Below, piece by piece: positions 1 through 4,730 of a DNA stretch of 5,468 bases. Below the pieces are notes generated by a model. It searched no databases and had not been told where the DNA came from. It worked only from the letters and a program-made list of their open reading frames with translations. The position numbers were made by a program, and so were the translations under genes. The DNA lies in the NCBI GenBank assembly GCA_022545745.1, contig JACZQL010000141.1:1-5468 (forward strand). The letters are read 5' to 3'. The stretch comes from Deltaproteobacteria bacterium (lineage in GTDB: Bacteria; Desulfobacterota_B; Binatia; UBA9968). Position 1 is the stretch's first letter. Each line of letters opens with the position of its first letter.

Positions 1-2
1 TA

Positions 3-824
3 TCAGCCCACTGTGGGTGAGTCAACTTGCCTGGTTTTTTGCATGATGCGGAGCATCGAATCGTGGATCCGACCATTGGAGGCGAGGGCTTCCTTTTTCC
101 ATATGGAGAAGGCATTTCCCGAAAAATCAATCATGGTTCCGCCGGCCTCTTGCACCATGAGACTACCCGCAGCGGTATCCCATGGGTTGAGGCCGAATTC
201 CCAGAAGCCGTCCATGCGCCCGCAAGCGACGTAACAGAGGTCAAGGGCTGCTGACCCGTTACGCCGAATGCACTGACAGGAAAGCATGAAATCCTTAAAG
301 AAGGAGATATAGAAATCAACCTTTTGCCTTCGGTCATAGGGGAACCCTGTGGCCAGGAGCGCTTTCCCTAATTCTGCCTCCTTCGTAGTGTGAATCTGCC
401 CCCCGTTTAGAAAGGCCCCCTGGCCTCTAACGGCACTAAATTTTTCTTCCTTGATGGGGTCATAGACCAGGCCGAGGATGATCTCTCCAGCGTATTCCAG
501 AGCGATGGAAACGCAGAAATGAGGATAGGCGTGAGCAAAGTTGGTGGTCCCATCCACAGGGTCAATGATCCAACGGTGCTCACCTTTTTGTCCGACAATG
601 TTCGTCTCTTCTTCCGCGAGGATGGAGTGGGCGGGAAAACGCTTGTGCAAGATACTCACAATGCGCTCTTCGGACTGGTGATCAATGGTCGTGACGAGAT
701 CGATGGAGGACTTGTACTGGATCTGCTTGACCTGTTGCCAACTATCGCGGATGAGGGACCCTGCGGCCTGAGCCGCCTCCTCGGCGGCAGCGACGAACTG
801 CGAGATGTCATTTCCTGGTGCCAT
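3..824 (-). CDS. suhB: Inositol monophosphatase family protein (SuhB-like), complete, 273 aa
   Basis: Mg2+-dependent phosphomonoesterase of the inositol-monophosphatase/SuhB family, a cytosolic enzyme that typically hydrolyses myo-inositol-1-phosphate or related sugar phosphates. Visible family signatures: K38 and D49 in the K-S-S-I-D-L-V-T-T-I-D stretch; the metal-binding Glu in AEEET (71-75, usually GEES); the core DPVDGTTNFAH (88-98) with metal ligands D88 and D91; and the second signature WDTAAG (215-220) with ligand D216. All expected metal ligands are present. Length of 273 aa is normal (family about 260-275). The relative CysQ (3'-phosphoadenosine phosphatase) is less likely, because the DGTTNFAH and WDTAAG forms are the IMPase type. 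Exact substrate is unknown. The start at 824 fits the family N-terminus, but no convincing Shine-Dalgarno precedes it. It is transcribed divergently from the dienelactone hydrolase gene, and its stop lies 2 bases from the window edge, so any downstream partner is unseen. Confidence 0.93.
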   Translation of the reverse strand: MAPGNDISQFVAAAEEAAQAAGSLIRDSWQQVKQIQYKSSIDLVTTIDHQSEERIVSILHKRFPAHSILAEEETNIVGQKGEHRWIIDPVDGTTNFAHAYPHFCVSIALEYAGEIILGLVYDPIKEEKFSAVRGQGAFLNGGQIHTTKEAELGKALLATGFPYDRRQKVDFYISFFKDFMLSCQCIRRNGSAALDLCYVACGRMDGFWEFGLNPWDTAAGSLMVQEAGGTMIDFSGNAFSIWKKEALASNGRIHDSMLRIMQKTRQVDSPTVG

Positions 825-924
825 TTTGAGTTTTCATCATGCAGGTTGAGATCGAAAACTGCAACCCTTACCCGGCTCCATGTCGGGGCGAAGGGAACCC
901 GCAGGAAAATGAGCAACACTTCTT

Positions 925-966
925 AGCTGAAAGCTGACAGCCGAGAGCTGATAGCTCTTAGCGCTT
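925..966. repeat. Six tandem imperfect heptamers, consensus AGCTGAN
   Basis: Six consecutive 7-base units each begin with AGC: AGCTGAA (925-931), AGCTGAC (932-938), AGCCGAG (939-945), AGCTGAT (946-952), AGCTCTT (953-959) and AGCGCTT (960-966). The first four fit AGCYGAN closely and the last two are degenerate. The array lies in the spacer between two divergent genes. Each AGCT core is its own reverse complement, so adjacent units can pair. Low-complexity heptamer arrays of this kind occur between genes in various environmental bacteria (general recollection). Function here is unknown. Confidence 0.75.
944..958. other. Perfect 6-bp inverted repeat with 3-base loop inside the heptamer array
   Basis: AGAGCT (944-949), loop GAT, AGCTCT (953-958) is a perfect dyad, extendable by a G-T wobble (943/959). 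It arises from the fourth and fifth heptamers. No T-run follows on either strand (TTAGCG on the plus side), so it is not an intrinsic terminator. It could be a cruciform, protein site or small RNA hairpin, or simply a by-product of the repeat. Confidence 0.5.
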
Positions 967-978
967 TGCACCTTTTGT

Positions 979-1007
979 TTGACCCCACCGCTGTTATCTA
1001 TTACTCT
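979..1007 (+). promoter_or_regulatory. Candidate sigma70-type promoter for the hydrolase-MEMO gene pair
   Basis: TTGACC (979-984) matches five of six -35 consensus bases. At a 17-base spacing lies TACTCT (1002-1007), a poor -10 match (3/6). The alternative TATTAC (999-1004) is better in sequence but only 14 bases away. Transcription would begin near 1014, some 40 bases before the chosen start codon at 1054, giving a leader of normal length. The strong -35 and weak -10 could mean activator dependence. Prediction by eye only. Confidence 0.3.
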
Positions 1008-1053
1008 TCTGCTTTGTATGGCAGGATGGAATTCAGCAAAGGTTCGGTCCTCC

Positions 1054-1842
1054 ATGGTCCGCATCGGGTCCGGGATTTCTGCCTTTCGTTCCTTACCTAA
1101 GGTCAAGGGAAAAAGGCCGGCAGTCATTTTTCTCCACGAGCGGTACGGTGTCCAGCAACATACCAAGGATCTGACCTTCAAGCTGGCTCAGGCGGGCTAC
1201 GTGGGGCTCGCACCCGATCTCTTGTCCCGTTTTACCGGTGATCGGAAGGCCTTGGAGAGAGGTGAGGCGAGGGTGGAGCTGCGCGATGATGAAGTCGTCA
1301 ATGATTTAAGCGAATCGATCGATTATCTAAAAGGTCTTCAGGCTGTTGACGCTTCGAGAATTGGGGTCGTGGGGGTTTGCCAAACGGGTCGCTCCTCGTT
1401 GTTGTGCGCTGCCCATCGAAGGGACGTCTCAACTTGCGTTGTTATTTATGGAGCCGTAGGAACCAGGGAGTGGGAGACCAACGAGCTCGGACCCCAATCC
1501 ATTAGCAGTCTTGTTGAGCGGCTCACCTGTCCGCTGTTGGGAATTTTCGGTGAGGCGGATCATATTATATCAGTGGACGATGTTCTCCGCTTTCGTGGCC
1601 TTCTCGAACAGTACGAAAAAACCTATCACATCCGCCTTTACCGTGATGCCCCCCATGGCTGGCTGAATGACACCATGCCAGGGAGGTACCGCAAGGAGGC
1701 CGCCCAAGATGCCTGGCGTTTACTCCTCGAGTTCCTGGGCAAGACCCTAAAAGGACAATTGGATGGAGACAGGGTCTATTCGACCTTCGAGAGCGATGTC
1801 TCCACCAACTATGACTATAAGAAAAACGTAAGGCTGGAGTAG
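1054..1842 (+). CDS. Dienelactone hydrolase family protein (alpha/beta hydrolase), 262 aa
   Basis: Cytosolic alpha/beta hydrolase of the dienelactone hydrolase (carboxymethylenebutenolidase) family, which hydrolyses enol-lactones or other esters; the real substrate is unknown. Residues from the ATG at 1054: the first core strand leads into PAVIFLHERYGV (22-33) with the family Glu (E29) next to the oxyanion region; AQAGYVGLAPDL (45-56) is the conserved GY-x-x-LAPDL block; the nucleophile elbow GVCQTG (107-112) places catalytic Cys at C109; GEAD (166-169) supplies Asp D169; and APHGW (199-203) supplies His H201. The Cys-Asp-His triad is complete. A charged tail of about 25 residues rich in Tyr and Asp follows the last core helix. 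The ATG at 1054 is chosen because AAAGG (1038-1042) precedes it and the fold begins there. The in-frame ATG at 1018 lacks a Shine-Dalgarno, and the TTG at 979 lies in a probable -35 element. It ends 10 bases before the MEMO gene, so the two are probably cotranscribed. Confidence 0.88.
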   Translation: MVRIGSGISAFRSLPKVKGKRPAVIFLHERYGVQQHTKDLTFKLAQAGYVGLAPDLLSRFTGDRKALERGEARVELRDDEVVNDLSESIDYLKGLQAVDASRIGVVGVCQTGRSSLLCAAHRRDVSTCVVIYGAVGTREWETNELGPQSISSLVERLTCPLLGIFGEADHIISVDDVLRFRGLLEQYEKTYHIRLYRDAPHGWLNDTMPGRYRKEAAQDAWRLLLEFLGKTLKGQLDGDRVYSTFESDVSTNYDYKKNVRLE

Positions 1843-1851
1843 GGAGAGGGG
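1842..1851 (+). promoter_or_regulatory. Strong purine-rich ribosome binding site of the MEMO gene
   Basis: GGGAGAGGGG occupies almost the whole 10-base gap between the hydrolase stop (TAG, 1840-1842) and the next ATG (1853). The GGAG core is correctly spaced. Overlap of the Shine-Dalgarno with the preceding stop codon favours translational coupling of the two genes and fixes the MEMO start at 1853. Confidence 0.65.
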
Positions 1852-1852
1852 C

Positions 1853-3082
1853 ATGGGAGACAACGATCTTTGTCCGCGTCTAAGATATCTCGATGTGTTT
1901 CCTCTTCCAAAAAAGGATGGAAGGCCAGTGTTCGGGCTCAGGGATCCCCAGCAAATCAGCCCGCATGTCCTCTGTATTCCCCTTGAAGTTGCCTTCATGC
2001 TTCAGTTTTTAGATGGGACCCATACCATTGAAGAAGCCTGCGCAGAGTTTAAACGGAAAGTGAATCAGGAATTTCCCCGCGAGCATCTTGTGCAGGTGGT
2101 ACAAATGTTGGATCAGTCCTACTTTTTGATGAACGAGACTTTCCAATCTCACTTCACCGGCCTCGTGGAATCGTTTCAGCGGGCAGACGTACGGGAGGCG
2201 TTTCATGCGGGGAACGGTTACTCGAAGGACGCAGTGGCTCTCCAAGAGACGTTATCCAACTTTTTTGCTGAGCCAAAGGGTCCGGGTTACCCCAACGGTG
2301 CGGTCGGGAAACGAGACATCCAGGGTATGATTGTTCCCCATATCGACCTCAGGATTGGAGGGTATGCCTATGCCTGGGCATACAAAGAGCTGGCTGAAAC
2401 TCAAAGGCCAGATATCGTTGTGGTTCTAGGCACGGGGCACAACGGCCTTAAGAATCTTTTTTCCCTTACCCGAAAGCCCTTTAGCACTCCGCTGGGAAAA
2501 CTCCAGGTGGATTCCGAGTTCGTGGAGCGCCTCACCTCGCTCTATCCCCACGACCTCTTTACGGATGAGTTCGCCCACCGCACAGAGCATACGATTGAGT
2601 TTCAAGTCTTGTTTCTGCAGATGCTGTTTGGAAACGATATTCCGATGGTTCCGATTCTCTGCTCCTTTGCCCATTGGATGGTGACGCAGGGGGAGACGGC
2701 GGATATGATCCAAGAGTTTGTGGCGGCCCTCAAATTCGCCATAGGCCGGGGTGGCCGGCGTGTCTGTTTGATTGCCAGTGCCGACCTGGCCCATGTGGGA
2801 CCTCGTTACGGAGACAGGGAGGGGTTTGAAGGAGAAAGGCTGGAACGCATCAAACAGGCCGATCTCGAGATGCTGGCTTATGCGGAGAAGGTCGATGGCG
2901 AGGCGTTTTTAAATTATATTGAGCAAGAAAAGGACAAGCGGCGAATCTGTGGCTTGTCTCCTATCTATATCCTCCTCAAGGCTCTCGGGGTGCAAAAGGG
3001 GACAGTTTTAGCTCACAACCACGGTGAGATGGATGGCTCCGGCTCCGTTTGCAGTTATGCCAGCATGATATTCGAGTCCTAG
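1853..3082 (+). CDS. amrB: AmmeMemoRadiSam system protein B (MEMO family) with N-terminal PqqD-like domain, 409 aa
   Basis: Two-part protein. Residues about 10-95 resemble a PqqD-like winged-helix module: strands, then FLDGTHTIEEA (52-62), a helix, then VQMLDQSYFLMNETF (83-97). Residues about 155-409 are the MEMO domain: PHIDLRIGG (162-170, family PHAGY region) with H163; GTGH (193-196) with H196; RTEHTIEFQ (243-251); SADLAH (309-314) with H314; CGLSPI (366-371) with C366; and the C-terminal SGSVCSYASM segment. The three metal-ligand His and the active-site Cys of MEMO are all kept, so a functional metal site is expected. MEMO proteins belong to the extradiol-dioxygenase-like fold. In prokaryotes the family is often encoded with AMMECR1 and a radical SAM enzyme (AmmeMemoRadiSam), whose reaction is poorly defined; neither partner is visible here. 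The extra N-terminal module makes it longer than plain MEMO (about 260-300 aa). It follows the hydrolase gene by 10 bases and converges on the FAD oxidoreductase gene; the 31-base gap (3083-3113) shows no obvious terminator hairpin. Confidence 0.9.
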   Translation: MGDNDLCPRLRYLDVFPLPKKDGRPVFGLRDPQQISPHVLCIPLEVAFMLQFLDGTHTIEEACAEFKRKVNQEFPREHLVQVVQMLDQSYFLMNETFQSHFTGLVESFQRADVREAFHAGNGYSKDAVALQETLSNFFAEPKGPGYPNGAVGKRDIQGMIVPHIDLRIGGYAYAWAYKELAETQRPDIVVVLGTGHNGLKNLFSLTRKPFSTPLGKLQVDSEFVERLTSLYPHDLFTDEFAHRTEHTIEFQVLFLQMLFGNDIPMVPILCSFAHWMVTQGETADMIQEFVAALKFAIGRGGRRVCLIASADLAHVGPRYGDREGFEGERLERIKQADLEMLAYAEKVDGEAFLNYIEQEKDKRRICGLSPIYILLKALGVQKGTVLAHNHGEMDGSGSVCSYASMIFES

Positions 3083-3113
3083 GTAGGGGACTCACTGGAT
3101 CAATGGGAGGGCT

Positions 3114-4229
3114 TTATTGTGCCTGGAACCTCTCAGGGTCCAACTCTTTTGCCCTCTTTCCATCTCTATTGAGGATCAACCTCGCCGCGAGGGCCCCGGT
3201 GGACGAGCTGGTTGTTACCCCATGACCGCCAAGACCGGCGAGCCAGAAGAAGCCCTTGGTCTTGCGGTCCCAGCCGATCACGAAGCGTCCATCGGAGGAG
3301 AAGGTTCGCAGCCCTGCCCAGCTTGTCTTGATGGGTACATTGGAAATCTCTGGGAAATAACGCTTCACCTTTTCAGCCAATAGTTCGACTATGGAATCAT
3401 CGGTAGGGGGAATGCCCGGAGCCATTTCGTCTTGATCGCATGGGCAAAGGAGCAGTCCGCCTGAGTCAGGTCGAAAGTAGAAGTCATGGGAGACGTCCCA
3501 AACAAAAGGCCAGTGGGGGTCAACCCAAGAAAGGGGAGGGGTCACGAATAGATGTCGGCGCAGGGGACGCAAGGGGACTTTAGCTGCCCCTGCCATCTGT
3601 CCGATCACGCCCGCCCATGCCCCGGCGGCGTTGATCACGGTCTCGGTATCGATCCGTTCGTCTCCCACCACAATACCTGTCACTCTTTCGTCCTTAACGT
3701 TGATCTCACGGACCGGGCTGCCATAGCGAAATTCGGTCCCCATAGACATAGCCGCCTTGATATAGCCAGTGAGGAGGGCATGGATATCAACCACTCCGTC
3801 CGTAGGACACCAGACCGCTCCTTCCAGGTCTGTTCCTTTTATGACCGAAACATATTCCTCAGCCTTTTGTCGTGACCACAATTCCACTTCGATGCCTCTC
3901 TCCCTGGCCCTATCAGTATCTCGGATCAGGTTTTTCCAAGCCTCACCTTTGCCAAGAAGGAGGGATCCTTTTTGCTCAAACATGACAGGCACCGGCCAGT
4001 CGGCGGGAATGCTACGTATAAAGGCCGCACCTTCGTAGGCCAGAGCAGCCGTGGAAGGCTCGGAGATAATCTGCCGAATCATGGAGGCATTGCGTCCGGA
4101 GGCATGGACACCAGCCACCCGTTCCTGTTCTACCACCATGATTTTGCCTGCACCGCTACGGGCAAGGTGATAGGCGGTGGCTGCCCCAGCAAATCCAGCG
4201 CCGATGATCACGTACCGGGCTGAGGTCAT
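3114..4229 (-). CDS. FAD-dependent amino acid/amine oxidoreductase (DAO family, D-arginine dehydrogenase/DadA-like), 371 aa
   Basis: Flavoenzyme of the D-amino-acid oxidase (DAO) superfamily. An N-terminal Rossmann motif VIIGAGFAGAATA (7-19) binds FAD, with E34 at the end of the second strand for the ribose. H42 lies in HASGRNAS, VINAAGAWA (198-206) is the second FAD contact, YFRPDSGGLLL (251-261) is a substrate-domain strand, and the C-terminal block has WAGLRTF (304-310) with R308, DGRFVIGW (313-320) and FFWLAGLGGHGVTTS (327-341). The order and wording of these motifs resemble Pseudomonas D-arginine dehydrogenase, where the equivalent His and Arg contact substrate (from memory). It is therefore probably a dehydrogenase of a D-amino acid, glycine derivative or amine; the substrate is not assignable. 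No signal peptide or membrane helix is seen. The start at 4229 is set by the Rossmann fold beginning at once and by GGAG upstream; an ATG at 4367 would add 46 residues overlapping the ferredoxin gene. It lies 14 bases downstream of the ferredoxin gene, its likely electron partner. Confidence 0.9.
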   Translation of the reverse strand: MTSARYVIIGAGFAGAATAYHLARSGAGKIMVVEQERVAGVHASGRNASMIRQIISEPSTAALAYEGAAFIRSIPADWPVPVMFEQKGSLLLGKGEAWKNLIRDTDRARERGIEVELWSRQKAEEYVSVIKGTDLEGAVWCPTDGVVDIHALLTGYIKAAMSMGTEFRYGSPVREINVKDERVTGIVVGDERIDTETVINAAGAWAGVIGQMAGAAKVPLRPLRRHLFVTPPLSWVDPHWPFVWDVSHDFYFRPDSGGLLLCPCDQDEMAPGIPPTDDSIVELLAEKVKRYFPEISNVPIKTSWAGLRTFSSDGRFVIGWDRKTKGFFWLAGLGGHGVTTSSSTGALAARLILNRDGKRAKELDPERFQAQ

Positions 4230-4235
4230 CTGGTA

Positions 4236-4239
4236 CTCC
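4236..4239 (-). promoter_or_regulatory. Shine-Dalgarno that decides the oxidoreductase start
   Basis: On the minus strand GGAG lies 6 bases before the ATG at 4229 (GGAGTACCAG then ATG). It sits just after the ferredoxin stop codon (4244-4246), which supports translation of the flavoprotein from 4229 within a two-gene message. Confidence 0.6.
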
Positions 4240-4243
4240 AGGG

Positions 4244-4456
4244 TTAGGGAAAAATTCTCTTTCCTGTTCCATCTTCCTCTAGAAAGATGGCCTTGACTGG
4301 GCAGAGCTTGGCGGCAAACAGGATCTTCTCGTCTGTATCCCCGTTGGGATCGATCACCTCGGAGCACATCCTCTCGTTCATCTTAAATACTTTGGGAGCA
4401 ACCTCCACGCACTTGCCGGTGCCGTCACAAATACCTTGATCTACAGTAACCTTCAT
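4244..4456 (-). CDS. Small single-cluster ferredoxin, 70 aa
   Basis: Soluble one-electron carrier with one iron-sulfur cluster. The N-terminal MKVTVDQGIC is followed by CDGTGKC (10-16), the typical VEVAPKVFKMNE segment (17-28), and CP (52-53) near the end. Ligands are C10, C16 and C52; the position where a 4Fe-4S ferredoxin has its second Cys holds T13 (C-x2-T-x2-C). This is the pattern of small 3Fe-4S/4Fe-4S ferredoxins that serve, for example, cytochromes P450. C31 is an additional cysteine outside the standard pattern. The length of 70 aa is usual for the group. The start is fixed by a strong Shine-Dalgarno (GGGAAGGAGA, 4461-4470) 4 bases upstream. The stop lies 14 bases before the FAD oxidoreductase start on the same strand, so it likely accepts electrons from that enzyme; the onward acceptor is not visible. 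Confidence 0.92.
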   Translation of the reverse strand: MKVTVDQGICDGTGKCVEVAPKVFKMNERMCSEVIDPNGDTDEKILFAAKLCPVKAIFLEEDGTGKRIFP

Positions 4457-4491
4457 AATTTCTCCTTCCCTATTGAACTCGACTTAAACGT

Positions 4492-4520
4492 TTTATATCC
4501 CAAATGTTTCCTCGTTGCTA
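4492..4520 (-). promoter_or_regulatory. Candidate promoter of the ferredoxin-oxidoreductase pair
   Basis: Minus-strand TATAAA (plus coordinates 4492-4497) matches five of six -10 bases. At a 17-base spacing lies TAGCAA (4515-4520), a weak -35 (3/6). Transcription would start near 4485, giving a leader of about 28 nt that includes the ferredoxin Shine-Dalgarno. This is the only good -10 close to the gene, but it is a by-eye call. Confidence 0.35.
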
Positions 4521-4529
4521 GGTAGAGAC

Positions 4530-4558
4530 GTGTCATTCTCTCCTGTAAGTCGTATAAT
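4530..4558 (+). promoter_or_regulatory. Candidate sigma70 promoter of the YchF-like gene
   Basis: A perfect TATAAT (4553-4558) is preceded at exactly 17 bases by GTGTCA (4530-4535, 4/6 match to TTGACA). The surrounding sequence is AT-rich, unlike the flanking genes. Transcription would begin near 4565, leaving a leader of about 165 nt before the ATG at 4731. An imperfect dyad overlaps the -10: AAGT-CGTA (4547-4554) pairs with TACG-(AT)-ACTT (4569-4578), a possible operator. Confidence 0.5.
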
Positions 4559-4595
4559 AGTATTAAGTTACGATACTTGCTTGGAAAAAATCGGC

Positions 4596-4614
4596 GTTGA
4601 GTAGCTTATTCAAC
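4596..4614 (+). other. Hairpin 1 in the leader of the YchF-like gene
   Basis: GTTGAGTA (4596-4603) pairs with TATTCAAC (4607-4614): 8 bp including one G-T wobble, with a 3-base loop GCT. It lies about 30 bases after the predicted transcription start. No T-run follows on the plus strand, so it is not a terminator for rightward transcription. Confidence 0.45.
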
Positions 4615-4632
4615 AAGACCCATGCCTAGCAG

Positions 4633-4657
4633 TTCGAGCCGTAACCCCCGGCTTGAG
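4633..4657 (+). other. Hairpin 2 in the leader of the YchF-like gene
   Basis: TTCGAGCCG (4633-4641) pairs with CGGCTTGAG (4649-4657) through 9 bp, two of them G-T wobbles, around the 7-base loop TAACCCC. It is the most stable-looking structure in the leader. It does not mask the ribosome binding site at 4722-4725 and matches no riboswitch class that I recognise. Confidence 0.45.
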
Positions 4658-4721
4658 CCAGACCTTTGTCCTGCCGCTTTATGGACGGGACTCGGCTGCT
4701 CAGCCTGATCGTAAAAACATT

Positions 4722-4725
4722 GAGG
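4722..4725 (+). promoter_or_regulatory. Shine-Dalgarno that decides the YchF-like start
   Basis: GAGG ends 5 bases before the ATG at 4731, the codon where homology to the P-loop ATPase begins. This supports 4731 over the in-frame TTG at 4653, which would add 26 residues without family resemblance and lies inside a leader hairpin. Confidence 0.55.
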
Positions 4726-4730
4726 CCAGA

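Noticed and set aside
656..919. Minus-strand open frame rich in Ser, Arg and Pro
   Set aside because: It overlaps the start of the phosphatase gene in another frame and has only the low-complexity composition of a shadow frame.
925..966. Heptamer array as a CRISPR remnant or as coding sequence
   Set aside because: The units are 7 bases long with no spacers. The minus-strand translation through it (Q-L-S-A-V-S-F-Q-L) is only the heptamer read in frame, within an open frame lacking any other protein-like feature.
979..1053. Upstream starts (TTG 979, ATG 1018) for the hydrolase
   Set aside because: TTG 979 overlaps the best -35 element, and ATG 1018 lacks a Shine-Dalgarno. The hydrophobic run L-L-S-I-T-L-L-L-C looks like a chance translation of the spacer rather than a signal peptide, and the fold begins after 1054.
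4230..4367. Longer oxidoreductase frame beginning at the ATG at 4367
   Set aside because: It would overlap most of the ferredoxin gene, the 46 extra residues resemble nothing, and the FAD-binding fold starts immediately after the ATG at 4229, which has its own GGAG.
4585..4614. Minus-strand hairpin followed by six T residues, as an intrinsic terminator
   Set aside because: The stem is AT-rich, five bases separate it from the T-run, and no minus-strand gene ends upstream of it.
4622..4660. tRNA-like GTTCGAG segment in the spacer
   Set aside because: No acceptor stem, anticodon arm or CCA end can be drawn; the GTTCGAG simply forms one side of the 4633-4657 hairpin.
4653..4730. TTG start 26 codons upstream of the YchF-like ATG
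   Set aside because: No ribosome binding site; the extra residues lack family resemblance and cover a leader hairpin. ATG 4731 has GAGG 5 bases upstream.
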